From: Diplonema japonicum
Lineage: Eukaryota > Euglenozoa > Diplonemea > Diplonemida > Diplonemidae
Assembly (NCBI GenBank): GCA_964019335.1
Contig: OZ025759.1
Location: forward strand, 1-64,000
DNA length: 64,000 bases
Direction: 5' to 3'
The notes below the pieces were generated by a model. The model made no database searches. It saw nothing but the letters and a program-made list of their open reading frames with translations, and was not told where the DNA came from. A program made the translations under genes and the position numbers. Within the stretch, counting starts at the first letter, position 1, and the number at the start of each line of letters is the position of its first letter. Below are positions 39,015 to 49,165 of the stretch, in pieces.

Positions 39015-40304
39015 ATGCTGAACCGGGAAGAGTACAAAGGCGATGTCAACGAAAAAGGCCAGCGCCACGGGATGGGAATGGCGGCGTGGAGCAACGGGGA
39101 CTTCTACGAAGGCCAGTGGAAGGAAGGCTTCATGCACGGCAAGGGGAAATTCCGCTTCGCCAGTGGTGACGAGTACGAAGGTGAAGTAGAATGGGGGAAA
39201 CGGTCCGGCACGGGGACCTACTGGGCGCACACTGGCCACGTGTACTGTGGGGAGTTCAGAGACGATTGCGAAGAGGGAATAGGAAAACGTGTCTGGACCT
39301 CGGGAGAAACTTACAACGGGGAATGGTTCCGCGGGTACATGCAAGGCTACGGCGTTACTACGCACAAGTCTGGCGAACGTTACACAGGATGGACCTCCCT
39401 GTCCCTTCGCGAGGGAAGGGGCATCCTCCAAAAACCCGAGAACAAAACAGTGTTCTCAGGCCGATGGTCCAAGGGCAAGCGAACCTTCGGGACCCTCCAC
39501 CTCCCAGACGGTTCCGGCTACCACGGAGCATGGTCCAACGATAAACCCCACGGCGAAGGAACATATTACACCGCAGAACCAGGCAGCATGTTACAAGGAC
39601 AATGGTCCGCGGGTGTGTTGGATAATGTCACCATCAACCCCAACACGAAGCATCCCGGGCACAAGAACGAACCTTATAATTACTCGGAGTTGTTGGAGCG
39701 ATGGTGGCACAAATATTTAGAACCCGACCACCCTGTTTTCGACCCGGATTGGGTGTTGCGCAAGGACGAGGTTCCCGAGGAAAAAGTCGACTGTTTGGTA
39801 GATGGGTACCCGGCAGAACACCCCCTTGCTACGGATGCTCTGGAGTACTGCTTCGCGCAGCAAAGCCTTGCCCGAGCACAACATAAAATTCTGCGGGATA
39901 ATCCTGTCAACGCGACAACCTACCATGTGAAGAATATCGATGCCACGCACACCTACCTCGGCGGGTTTAAAGCGATTTCAGCGTTGTGTTCGTTCCTTGA
40001 GCTGTGCCCGAACACAGAGACGTTGACACTCCCCGGGCAACGGTTGTCCCCTGCTAGTATACGATTGCTCGTGAAAACCTCCCGCGGGCACTCCAGGTTG
40101 CGGGTGATCGATGTTACTGACAATGTCGTGCACCACCCAGAAGGGAAGATGCTAAGCAGCCTGGCCGCAACAAATACAAACATCGAACGAATCGTTCTGG
40201 AAAACACCATGCTGAACAAGGGCGTGGTGGAGCAGATTGAACGGCGGACAGCCGTGAACAGGAAGATCAACAGCAACAGGGTCATCTCGGGAAAGGTGAT
40301 GTAA
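39015..40304 (+). CDS. MORN-repeat protein with C-terminal LRR-like region
   Basis: A 429-residue protein. Residues 5-205 hold about nine MORN repeats of 22-24 residues (YEGQWKEGFMHGKGKFRFAS, YNGEWFRGYMQGYGV, YHGAWSNDKPHGEGTYY). After a linker with an YNYSELLERWWHKYLEPDH segment, residues about 310-415 resemble leucine-rich repeats (TETLTLPGQRLSPASIRLL, LRVIDVTDNVV, IERIVLENTMLNKGVV). MORN proteins scaffold membranes, basal bodies and flagellar structures in protists. The role here is probably structural. The frame begins at the first ATG (AAAGAATATGCTG) after the homopolymer leader. Confidence 0.88.
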   Translation: MLNREEYKGDVNEKGQRHGMGMAAWSNGDFYEGQWKEGFMHGKGKFRFASGDEYEGEVEWGKRSGTGTYWAHTGHVYCGEFRDDCEEGIGKRVWTSGETYNGEWFRGYMQGYGVTTHKSGERYTGWTSLSLREGRGILQKPENKTVFSGRWSKGKRTFGTLHLPDGSGYHGAWSNDKPHGEGTYYTAEPGSMLQGQWSAGVLDNVTINPNTKHPGHKNEPYNYSELLERWWHKYLEPDHPVFDPDWVLRKDEVPEEKVDCLVDGYPAEHPLATDALEYCFAQQSLARAQHKILRDNPVNATTYHVKNIDATHTYLGGFKAISALCSFLELCPNTETLTLPGQRLSPASIRLLVKTSRGHSRLRVIDVTDNVVHHPEGKMLSSLAATNTNIERIVLENTMLNKGVVEQIERRTAVNRKINSNRVISGKVM

Positions 40305-40399
40305 TCCATTTATTTTCTTGACTCTTCCGGGTTAAATAAAAATTCACCCCCCCCCCCTTTTTTTCTCGTCTTCTTTTTTCATCGGCACGAAACAGAATA

Positions 40400-40744
40400 A
40401 TGTCCAGCGAGCGAGCCCAAGACATCTTTTCATCCTTTCTCGAGCGTCAGCAAACACTTGACGCCATACACGAACGTCGGGACCTCGTGAGAACTGCGGT
40501 CGAGGGCGGCGAGAAGTCGTCTTTAGACGGGCTGCGAGAGGGGTATTATAAAGAAAAGCGGAAAACAGAATCTCTCGAAGCGCTTGTAGCCTCTTCCATC
40601 TCCATCCACGACCTTGTGCAGGTTCTTGTCTCCATGGAGCACCCCCCTACCCTTATCGATGCCATAATAGACGCTCTTCCAAGGCGAGACGAGCCACTTG
40701 CGGAAGCCGCTGCCTGTTTGATGCAGGAAACCGTTTGTCTTTAA
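40400..40744 (+). CDS. Small helical protein, hypothetical
   Basis: A 114-residue protein opening MSSERAQDIFSSFLERQQTL. It is predicted all-helical with a charged first half and a hydrophobic second half (SISIHDLVQVLVSMEHPPTL). No family is recognised. ATG 40400 follows GAAACAG by four bases, as expected of an acceptor. Codon use fits its neighbours. It lies between the MORN and the zinc-ribbon genes with short spacers. Confidence 0.6.
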   Translation: MSSERAQDIFSSFLERQQTLDAIHERRDLVRTAVEGGEKSSLDGLREGYYKEKRKTESLEALVASSISIHDLVQVLVSMEHPPTLIDAIIDALPRRDEPLAEAAACLMQETVCL

Positions 40745-40861
40745 GAAACCCCACTTTTTTCTCTGTAATTCTGCTGTTCTTCTCCATGTTGCCCTTTTCA
40801 TCAACATTCATTGCAAACAAAGGTAGGAGAGGAGGGAGGAAGGAAGGTGGGGGGGGGAACA

Positions 40862-41788
40862 ATGTCGACGGAAGTGGAAGATGTGTTGCGGGAGGTTATG
40901 GTGCAAAGGGAACGGGCAGAGAAAGCTGAGAACGCATTGAAGCAAGTATGGCAAAAGCATGATAAATTCATCCCCACCCCACCCCCCCCACAGGCGGAAA
41001 CCCGACATGCTTATGAGCTAAAGGTTCTACAAAGCAGGATGAACGCGCTGAAAAAAGAAAACGAAATGCGAAAAAAAGTTGTGGAGAAACTATTGTGGGA
41101 GGAGGATAAAGAAAAGGAAGAGGATGAGGACGCATGGGGGGACTTCGAGGAGGAAGACCAAGAAGAAGAAATAGAAGAAGAGGAAGATGAAGAAGAAGAG
41201 GAAGAACCGATCCCACCGAAGGTTGCAAAGCCGAAAGAGCAACAGAAAGTCGAAGACGATCGCCACAACGAGTTGATGTGTATGGCAAAACAGGTGATGG
41301 CTGAACTGGACCTTGAAAAAGAAGAGATTATCAACGGTAAAGAGAAAACCGAGATACTTTCGGGGCAAACAGTTCGGTTCAGAGTGGGCGACCCCAACAC
41401 CAGGCCTAGGAACCTGCCTGTTACTCCCAAGCCTGACCCTCCCAAGGCGAAAATACCTCCGCAAGACTTTACTACGCCCCATCGGTACCCCTGCCCCACC
41501 TGCCTCACTGACATTTTATCCTGGGTCGACAGATGCCCTTCTTGTGGGATGCCTACAAGCAAGGAAGGCCTCTCTGCCATCCCTACCCTGTCTGCCTCTA
41601 TGCCTGACTCACCTAAACAGCAAAACACTGACGAAATATCTCAAGAAGATGACGCGTACGAATACGATTTGCTGAAGCCCCGTAAACCGCAGCGAACAGG
41701 AGTCAAGCCTGGTGTAAAACAATACAAGAAATCCCAAAAAGCCCAGCTCAACAGCGGCAAAGGAGCATCGTCAGCCATGCGTTTGTGA
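40862..41788 (+). CDS. Coiled-coil, acidic protein with C4 zinc ribbon
   Basis: A 308-residue protein. The first 85 residues form a coiled coil (REVMVQRERAEKAENALKQV, LQSRMNALKKENEMRKKVVE). Residues about 82-120 are an Asp/Glu run (WGDFEEEDQEEEIEEEEDEE). A compact CxxC...CxxC ribbon lies near residues 208-229 (YPCPTCLTDILSWVDRCPSC). The basic tail (KPRKPQRTGVKPGVKQYKKS) may bind nucleic acid or microtubules. The family is not recognised. ATG 40862 follows a purine-rich, G-rich leader. Confidence 0.75.
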   Translation: MSTEVEDVLREVMVQRERAEKAENALKQVWQKHDKFIPTPPPPQAETRHAYELKVLQSRMNALKKENEMRKKVVEKLLWEEDKEKEEDEDAWGDFEEEDQEEEIEEEEDEEEEEEPIPPKVAKPKEQQKVEDDRHNELMCMAKQVMAELDLEKEEIINGKEKTEILSGQTVRFRVGDPNTRPRNLPVTPKPDPPKAKIPPQDFTTPHRYPCPTCLTDILSWVDRCPSCGMPTSKEGLSAIPTLSASMPDSPKQQNTDEISQEDDAYEYDLLKPRKPQRTGVKPGVKQYKKSQKAQLNSGKGASSAMRL

Positions 41789-41964
41789 GAATGGTTAGAT
41801 AAAAAAAAGGAGGTGCAAAGTATTTAAAAAAAAAAAAAGAGATGAAGACATATAGAGAGATGGTCATACTTCTTCACCCCCACTTTTTTTTCCCCCCTTG
41901 GTGCCCTCGCCTTCTTTTTTTTTTTTTTAAAGAAAAAAAAAAAAAGAGGGGGGCCTCAACACCA

Positions 41965-44900
41965 ATGGCTAGCGAAGTCAAAGAGATAAAGGATATTGAA
42001 GACAGTGGCATCATCGCGGGTGCGAGGCTTCAGTCGGATGTCGTCAGAGATGTCGTGGGCGAGGGGTGGAGGGACCGTGTGACAATGGCTGCGAAACAAG
42101 ACGAGACGCAGCTGTTACGCGCAAAGGCGTCCGAGGAAAACCTGGAAAAAGAAATCGAACAGCTCCACAAGCGTGCAGCTACGGGTGATGCAGTGGCAGA
42201 ACTTCTGGGCGCAAAAAGAGCCAGGCTGGAATTCATACGAAACCAGATACTCTCATTACAACAAAAAGCCGAGACATCCAGAGCCCACGCCAAAGCCCTC
42301 CCCATGTCACTTTCAATAGATACCCCTTTGGCACCCTCTGTAGCAAAGGGCATGGACACGCCATCTGTACTCACAACACCCATCACGGCAGTCCGAGTCA
42401 AGCCCCCCCCGAAACCCTCCTCGGTGCCAAAGGTGGTCTCGACAGCCGTGAAAACCGATGGTGGTTACATGCTGCAAGATTACGACCGATCAGAAAAACT
42501 GTCTAAGTTAGGTGCCCCCGATCTTCCGTTGTTTACAGACAAGGCGCCGGTTGTTGAAATGCAGCATCTTCACGAGACGGATGAGGTGGATGAAGCGTCT
42601 GTCATGTGCGATAGCATGAGTGACGACGATCGTTCTTCCAGTTCTTCCTCTTCATCGTCGTCGTCATCGTCTTCGAGCAGTTCTTCTTCATCCTCCTCGA
42701 GCGGGGGGGTTGTCAGCATAAGGAATAAACAAAAATTACCCCCTGTCACAACCGGGACCCCATCGACCACCCCGCCTCCTAATGTCATCGAGATTAACAA
42801 TCGGTCGGACCCGCTTCAGGGCGAGGTCAACAAGGTGGCGAAGCTCATGGCACAGTACGCGGTCACCGACGACGCGACCCCCGGGACGTACTCCGCGAGG
42901 GTGAAGCTCTGGAAAGAAACTCGAAAAACGGTCAAAAAAGCGGAAAAATTACGCCAAAAGGCGGCTACAAAAATGATGGAGGCACCGACACCCCCTGTTA
43001 CATCTCCCACCGACAGTGATGATGATGAGTTTGCCCCAGAAGACGATATATCTGGGTCAGTTTCAGATCCGGATGACGATGAAGAGGAAGAGGAAGTGGT
43101 GTTTCAAGGCGGGAAGGGAAAACCCCAGCTCCGCCTCGCAGCTTCAACGTGGGACTCCCTGTTCAGATACCAACAAACATGCGTGAAATGGTTGTGGGAG
43201 CTCCATCTCCAGAAGGTAGGCGGCATCGTCGGCGACGAAATGGGTTTGGGCAAAACCGTCCAGGTCATCTCGTTCCTGGGCGGTCTGCAACGATCCGGTT
43301 TGCTGACCCGCCCTGTCCTCGTCGTGTCCCCCGCAACATTGATCAAACAATGGATTAGAGAGTTCCATAAATGGGCGCCGGAAATGCGTGTGGTTGCCAT
43401 GCATTCTTCAGGTGGGCACACTGGTACACACGAGTCGCTTCTTCGTGGATTGCCAGCAGGGAAGTCTGTTGTCATCGCAACGTACAATGGAATGCGCAAT
43501 GACATTAAAATGTTAGCGGAGTACGGGTTTGCCTACGTCATACTGGACGAGGGGCATCATATTAGGAACCACCAGTCGCTGGCGGCGAAGGCGATTAAGC
43601 AGCTACCGACACCTCACCGTATCGTGTTGACAGGCTCGCCTTTACAGAACAGGCTGGCGGAGCTTTGGTCGTTGTTTGATTTTGTGTACCCCGGGAAGCT
43701 GGGCGATCTGCCCACGTTTTCCAAAACATTCGAAGTTCCCATCAACACAGGCGGGTTTCACTTTGCAGCCCCGCAACAAATCGCCACGGCGTACAGCTGC
43801 TGTGTTAAACTCAGGGAGCTCACTGCACCGTACCTTTTGAGAAGGGTGAAGAAAGATGTTGTCGAGCTTCCGAAGAAGACGGAAACAGTTTTGTTTTGCA
43901 AGCTGATGATCCCGCAGGTTGTAGCGTACGCCGAATATCTGCAGTCAGACGAAATGAAGACTGTAATGGAACAGAAGCAAGTCACCGTTGCAAGGCAAAA
44001 CCGTGTGAGAGAAGAGCGAAAATATTACGCTGACGGGCGTAACGATGCATATGAAGACGCGCTTCGACGGCATAAAGCGCAACGTGAAAACAGGGCACCC
44101 GTAGCACTTCAAGCCATCCATGTGCTTCGTAAAATCTGCAACCACCCTCAACTGTACCAAAACCCCGACGGTACCGATCTCAGCGTGGACTCCTCCGCGA
44201 AGCTGCGTGTTGTGAAGTATCTCCTCCCGAAGTGGAAAAGCGAGAACCACAAGTGTTTGATCTTCTCGCAGTCCAAAGCCATGCTCGACATTCTAGAAAA
44301 GCTTCTCTCATCAATGGGGTACCTGTACATTAGAATGGACGGGACAACCCGCATCCCCGACAGGATGCCGTTGATCGACCGATTCAACAAAACCCCTCAG
44401 ATCTTCGCGGCGCTGCTGACCCCAAAGGTCGGCGGTCTCGGTGTGAATTTAACAAGCGCGAACCGGGTTTTAATCTACGATCCGGACTGGAACCCGGTAA
44501 CGGACATCCAAGCCAGGGAAAGATCCTGGAGGATCGGCCAGCGAAAGGAAGTGGTCATCTACAGGCTGGTGACACAGGGCACCATCGAGGAGAAGATCTA
44601 CCAACGACAGGTTTTCAAATCGCACCTGACGGACAGGGTTTTGAACGATCCGAAAAGCAAAAAACTGTTCGACTCAGCAGACCTCAAAGGCCTGTACACG
44701 CTCTCCACTGAATATAGGGAAATGTACAAAGCATACCTAGTGGATCAAGCAAAACTTCGTAAATCCATGACAGTGTCACCTCCACGTGATGACGACGATG
44801 TGATCATGGCGTCAGTCCGTGACCTTGTTGGGGAGAAGGGTCTCTCTGCAAAGGAAGTAATTTCAAAAAAACAGGAAATCGTGGAAACGTCATGGGGGTA

Positions 44901-45700
44901 CGAGGTGGAGGACAAGGAGAAGGACAAGGCTGCAAGAGAAGCGAGCAACTCACCACCTCCAAAACCAAAACGTCCCGCCCCGTCGGTGTCCCAAGCTAAC
45001 GGAAGGGGCATCAAAGTTGCCGACTACGACGGTTCAAAGTACCAACCCACATCAACACCCGCTCCTGATAACGTTGATCTGATGAAGAGCGTGCTGGACG
45101 GGTCGTCCATAAAGCACAGTGCTGACTACGAAAAGGTTATGCGGCAGAATGGAGATTCAATCAGAAAGGAAGCCGATCGTATTGCGAAGCTGGCTGAGCT
45201 CGAACTGCGCCGGAGTTCACGGCGACCCCCAGGCGGCACCCCGCAGACCGAGAGAAAGCGGCAACGTGAGCCTGATCACACACAAAACACCCCGAAGCGG
45301 CGTAGGGAACACAACCCCGAAGAACGCCGGCAGAAGAAAGAGGCCCAGAAAGTCGAAGACCTGGAAAAAATCGCGCAACAGCACTACGCGGCACCTCATT
45401 CTTCGGACATTACCGCGACTATGGAAGATCAGCTTAGGGTATGTGGGGGGGAAACATTTAAATATAATACACAAAAATATAGTTGCATATTGGTACCGGT
45501 GAGCACCCCACCGCAAAAATCTTGGAGATGTTCGGAAAGAAGATCGGGACTGGAGTCGGGCAGGTGTGGTGGATGCAAAAAAAAAAAAAAAAATGTAGAT
45601 GCCGGCTTCGTCCTTCCGTGCCAGCCTCAGCAAAGTTGCGTCATTCAGCAAAACAACGGGGCTCTGGAAGCTGCGATCCAAACAATCCTTGGACTATTAA
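41965..45700 (+). CDS. ERCC6: Cockayne syndrome B (ERCC6/Rad26)-type SNF2 ATPase, two micro-introns
   Basis: Exons 41965-45438, 45483-45563 and 45599-45700 give 1218 residues. The acidic, Ser-rich N-terminus has a run of serines near 42630-42710. The ATPase has Walker A GDEMGLGKT at residue 423, DEGH near 528 and the lobe 2 motifs VGGLGVNLTSANRVLIYDPD and QARERSWRIGQRKEV, very close to CSB. The spliced tail, PTAKILEMFGKKIG then SSFRASLSKVASFSKTTGLW, aligns with the conserved C-terminal winged-helix end of CSB (EILQEF...FRELLRNLCTFHR...IWKLK). CSB restarts stalled RNA polymerase II in transcription-coupled repair. The unspliced frame gives a poly-K, non-homologous tail. The start is inside CACCAATGGC. 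Confidence 0.93.
45439..45482 (+). other. Cis-intron, 44 nt (or 65 nt, to 45503)
   Basis: Donor GTATGT at 45439. Two acceptors keep phase 0: ATATAG ending 45482 and CGGTGAG ending 45503. Both lead into PTAKILEMF; the longer form removes seven residues. The interior is A/T-rich without a strong pyrimidine tract. Confidence 0.75.
45564..45598 (+). other. Cis-intron, 35 nt, almost all poly-A
   Basis: GTGTGGTGGATGC, seventeen A and then TGTAG. Removal joins GTGVGQ to MPASSFRASL and restores the conserved CSB C-terminus. There is no pyrimidine tract; this is the shortest well-supported intron in the window. Confidence 0.75.
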
Positions 45701-46122
45701 AGACCCTATTAATTTTTTTTTTTTAAAAGAAGAAGAAGAAGAAGAAAAAAGAAGCTCTCAATGGGTTTTTTATTTATTTAGAGAGAGGGGTGGTACCTCA
45801 CCCTCGATCCCTTTTTTATTTAAATCTTTTATTTATTTTTTATACATGGGTGTCCATCCTTTTTTTTTTTAAAGAACAAAAAAAAAATCAAACACCTCTT
45901 ACCCCCATGTATGTGTGCAGATGTTTTCCTTTATTTTTTTTCCGCTTTTTTTTTATATTCATACCTCTCTCTGTTTTTCCCCCTTCTCCCCCTTCTTTTT
46001 ATTTTATTTTATTTTTTTTGCCCAGTTCTTTTTCTAAATAACCTGGACTTTTTTTTTTTTTTTGTTCTTCTTTTTTTTTTAAAAAAAAAAAGGATGGCAA
46101 CAAGAAAAACAAAGAGGAAACC
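45701..46122. other. Homopolymer spacer with an upstream ATG
   Basis: GAA repeats, AT-rich and T-rich runs, then an A-run. An out-of-frame ATG at 46094 starts a 44-codon frame that overlaps the next gene; AG dinucleotides between it and ATG 46123 could act as acceptors and remove it. No other gene is seen. Confidence 0.5.
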
Positions 46123-47766
46123 ATGGCGGAGGGCTGTCACGTCCTCGAGGGGAACGGGTGCATCCCAAGCTTCTGCCACTACGTGTGGAAGAAAAAACAC
46201 AGCTCGGTCTACAACCACCACGACCTGAAGGTCCCGAGCACGGTCGTGTACTGTGACGGCTTCCCAAAAGAATGGTTCGTCATGACAAAGCAAGGCGAAC
46301 TAGAACGAAGGCTCGGCAAAGATATCACGACAAAAGAAATATTCCGGGACATGTGCCAGCACGGAGTCAACCTAAACCCCGAGGGAACTATCGTTGCATG
46401 GTATATGTACAAAGTCCAAACAATAGGAAACCCTGTAGTCGAATTCTTCGACAAAAAAGGCCTGAACCTCTTCCTCCACGGTGACGTAGCACGACGCGAT
46501 GGATTCCTTCAAAAATTTATCTTCCCAGATGGTAAACGAAACGTTGTCATACAAGCAATCTGGTCACCAAACCCCTTAGCACAGGTTATCGGAAAGCGAG
46601 AGAACAATCTATGCTTCAACGATCGAAGACACCCCATGATGGATCGTGCCATAACTTATGAAGGGCCGATACACTACAGCAGGGAGGCCTTCGTCGCACC
46701 CCACATACAGTGGCAGGTTAAACGGTTGTGCCAGGATTTCGTCGATCATTTTTACAATACAGACCATATCCCTATACGGAGAATGGTGCTCCACTTCAAG
46801 GTAGATCGAGACGCTGACGTATGGGTGCTGTGGTGCTCGTCCATGAGGATTCTTTCATTCGGTCGGAGGAATCCTCTTGAGCTTGGTGTTGAATACCTGT
46901 CCAAAGACGTAATCGACTGTACGCTGGCGGACACCAAGAACATGTCGCTGCTCGAGGGAACAATTCCTCATTCTTGTGATCTTGGTAATGAGGTGGTGGA
47001 AAAAAAAGATGAAACTCTTAATATTCTAGAGTACGACCCGGCCCCGCCGACCCTTGGGCCTCTTGGAAACATTTACAGCAGTTGCCATCGGTTTAACGAT
47101 CGCATGCTGCGTGTTAAAAGAAACCGGAAGAAATCTGCGGTGAACATTGTGTTACCAAGACCGCCGCAACCTGCTCCAGAACATCACCATAGAGCAAGGC
47201 AGCGCAGCAATGAATTGAAATATCTACCTTTTTTCGACAAGGAACAACGTGGCGGGAATGAATGGGACATTCTAAGCGAACCTCTTCCGAAACCATCGGC
47301 GCTGTACTTTTGGGAGCTTTTGAAGATTGCTCTCCACACGAAGTTTCTTGTCGTTATGGCTTACAAGCAGTCTTTTATGGATTGGATCCAATTGTACTCG
47401 ACCATCGAGCACAGCAAGGTGGAGAGACATGTTTCGAAAACGGAGGTCACGATGCCGCTCTTCTTATTCGAGTTCGCTGGGAAGCATCTCATACCGTTCC
47501 TCGCGTCTCAGCAGATCACCATTCGCACCACGAGCTCCCGCCACCACTTCGAGGACAATATCACGTATCTTCAAAACCTCGTGAAGTGCAACAACACCAT
47601 CACGATGAGCATCGGCAAGCAGCGTTCGTCGAACATCCTGTGGAACAAGATCCGACAGTTCTGCGACTCACACTTCAGTGAAAAACTCGCGTTCGTGAAA
47701 AAGGAGTTTGAGTTCTACAAACAAAAAGCGATGCAACGCGAGATGCTGCGCATCGGTTTAAGCTAA
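46123..47766 (+). CDS. Conserved-looking protein of unknown function
   Basis: A 547-residue protein, globular and rich in aromatics. Notable stretches are FCHYVWKKKHSSVY, PVVEFFDKKGLNLFLHGDVA, PIRRMVLHFKVDRDADVWVL and WVLWCSSMRILSF, which look like an ordered beta-rich core. A Pro/Arg-rich linker (PRPPQPAPEHHHRARQ) separates a C-terminal helical half (SALYFWELLKIALHTKFLVV). The pattern recalls large protist-wide ciliary proteins, but I cannot name the family. ATG 46123 has a strong context (ACCATGG), unlike the out-of-frame ATG at 46094. Confidence 0.75.
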   Translation: MAEGCHVLEGNGCIPSFCHYVWKKKHSSVYNHHDLKVPSTVVYCDGFPKEWFVMTKQGELERRLGKDITTKEIFRDMCQHGVNLNPEGTIVAWYMYKVQTIGNPVVEFFDKKGLNLFLHGDVARRDGFLQKFIFPDGKRNVVIQAIWSPNPLAQVIGKRENNLCFNDRRHPMMDRAITYEGPIHYSREAFVAPHIQWQVKRLCQDFVDHFYNTDHIPIRRMVLHFKVDRDADVWVLWCSSMRILSFGRRNPLELGVEYLSKDVIDCTLADTKNMSLLEGTIPHSCDLGNEVVEKKDETLNILEYDPAPPTLGPLGNIYSSCHRFNDRMLRVKRNRKKSAVNIVLPRPPQPAPEHHHRARQRSNELKYLPFFDKEQRGGNEWDILSEPLPKPSALYFWELLKIALHTKFLVVMAYKQSFMDWIQLYSTIEHSKVERHVSKTEVTMPLFLFEFAGKHLIPFLASQQITIRTTSSRHHFEDNITYLQNLVKCNNTITMSIGKQRSSNILWNKIRQFCDSHFSEKLAFVKKEFEFYKQKAMQREMLRIGLS

Positions 47767-47896
47767 CAAAACGGGGACGAGGTGAGTACATTTACATGTA
47801 CGGGCGTGGGGTTATTATTATTATTATTTTTTTTTTTCATTTTCATTCTCGTTTCTTTTCCTGTCGAAGTTCCACCGAAGAAAGGGCGGGGGTGGG

Positions 47897-48256
47897 ATGG
47901 CCAGCATACGCAAGATGGTGCTAGCAGGGTCGCGGATATCTAGGAAAACTATCGATGTTTTGGACGGTGACAGGCACGACAAGGTGACCCACGCCAACAA
48001 CTGGTCGTGGTATGAGGTTGAGAACGCACACATGAACCCGCTAACATTCGGGAGGCACTGGGGTCACCCGAAACACCCACACTTCGCGGGAGAATGGAAA
48101 AAATCAGAGGGACACTTCCAGTTCGGTGGGGCTCAGTCGGAGGTCGAACAAATCGAACGCCGACAGCTTCGGGGCAAACACTCCCCCGTCACCGGGATGG
48201 GCAAGAAGGCAATGGAGGCTAAAAAGGGCAAAATGAAGAAGGTCAAGAAGAAGTAG
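47897..48256 (+). CDS. Small basic protein, possible organellar ribosomal protein
   Basis: A 119-residue protein. It has a basic N-terminus (ASIRKMVLAGSRISRK), an aromatic/His core (NNWSWYEVENAHMNPLTFGR, HWGHPKHPHFAGEWKKSEGH) and a Lys-rich tail (KKGKMKKVKKK). The size, charge and possible targeting N-terminus suggest a mitochondrial ribosomal or ribonucleoprotein component. No family motif is recognised, so this is inference. Confidence 0.6.
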   Translation: MASIRKMVLAGSRISRKTIDVLDGDRHDKVTHANNWSWYEVENAHMNPLTFGRHWGHPKHPHFAGEWKKSEGHFQFGGAQSEVEQIERRQLRGKHSPVTGMGKKAMEAKKGKMKKVKKK

Positions 48257-48354
48257 AATTGAAATATTTTCCTCCCCTCTTATAGTGTTTTTTGTTTTGT
48301 TTTTTGTTTTTTCCCGTTTTTTTTGTGTTTCATCCTTCCCCCCCCATCTCACTT

Positions 48355-48392
<38 letters not shown>

Positions 48393-48409
48393 AGAAGAAA
48401 AAAAAAACT

Positions 48410-49033
48410 ATGTCGCGCTCAGCCTCCAGGCCGACAAACTCAGGGACACTTGAAATAAATGTTGGCGGTGTGATTTATGAAACGACGCCCGGGAGGGTGA
48501 CCAGTGAAGCGAGCCAGCTGAAGACAATGCTAACAGAAAGGTCATATTTAGACAAGGAGGGAAGGGTTTTCATTGACAGAGATGGTGAGTTGTTCCGCTA
48601 CGTGCTTGCGTACCTGAGAGACAGGACAACACCCCTTCCCGACGACCTCTTCACGCTGAAAAAACTGCGAAATGAAGCAGTATTCTACGATTTAACGGCG
48701 ATGGTGGGGTATATTGAGAAAAAGCTTTCGCTAGTCTCATCCGAGCGCAACCCGCGTATCATTGAGATAAAAGAATACACCTTGGAAACCCCAACCGGAG
48801 TTCCCGAGATTCTCTGCACCCCTCTCCCTGCCGTCCTCGAGCCTTTGTATCTAACTTTTGACGCCATCCCGGTCAGCAAGTATGGAAAGGACTCGTCACG
48901 TTTGAACACAGTGAAGCATGCTGAAAGCGTCCCGCAAATTGCAGGTATCCTTCATGAACAGGCTGGGTACCGGACCATCGGTTTCAGCAACGGCGCTGTG
49001 TTGATGCAGCGCAATGATTATGCATCCGCGTGA
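48410..49033 (+). CDS. KCTD-type BTB/POZ (T1) domain protein
   Basis: A 207-residue protein. Residues about 12-105 are a T1-type BTB domain with LEINVGGVIYETTPGRVTSE, DGELFRYVLAYLRDRTTPLP and LRNEAVFYDLTAMV, typical of the KCTD family. KCTD proteins assemble as pentamers and often act as substrate adaptors for Cullin-3 ubiquitin ligases or bind G-protein beta subunits. Channel transmembrane helices are absent. The C-terminal half is unlike known KCTD tails. A poly-A of about 30 lies just before the start. Confidence 0.88.
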   Translation: MSRSASRPTNSGTLEINVGGVIYETTPGRVTSEASQLKTMLTERSYLDKEGRVFIDRDGELFRYVLAYLRDRTTPLPDDLFTLKKLRNEAVFYDLTAMVGYIEKKLSLVSSERNPRIIEIKEYTLETPTGVPEILCTPLPAVLEPLYLTFDAIPVSKYGKDSSRLNTVKHAESVPQIAGILHEQAGYRTIGFSNGAVLMQRNDYASA

Positions 49034-49041
49034 CAGACGCA

Positions 49042-49076
<35 letters not shown>

Positions 49077-49137
49077 TCCCCCTTTCTCCCGGCGGCTTAC
49101 ATACCCGCATTGTGCATTTGCGTACCCACAAAAAAGA

Positions 49138-49153
49138 TTTTTTTTTTTTACAG
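49138..49153 (+). promoter_or_regulatory. Probable trans-splice acceptor before the PPR gene
   Basis: An 11-12 base T-run then ACAG (AG at 49152-49153), 13 bases before ATG 49166. It is the clearest pyrimidine-AG-ATG arrangement in the window. Confidence 0.5.
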
Positions 49154-49165
49154 GGGCAAAAAAAT

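Noticed and set aside
41842-41964. Upstream extension of the CSB ORF from 41842
   Set aside because: The extra residues are poly-F/K from spacer homopolymers; the CACCAATGGC start at 41965 gives a normal protein.
46094-46228. ATG 46094 as a gene start
   Set aside because: Its frame is short, basic and Thr-rich; the overlapping frame from 46123 runs 547 codons with normal composition.
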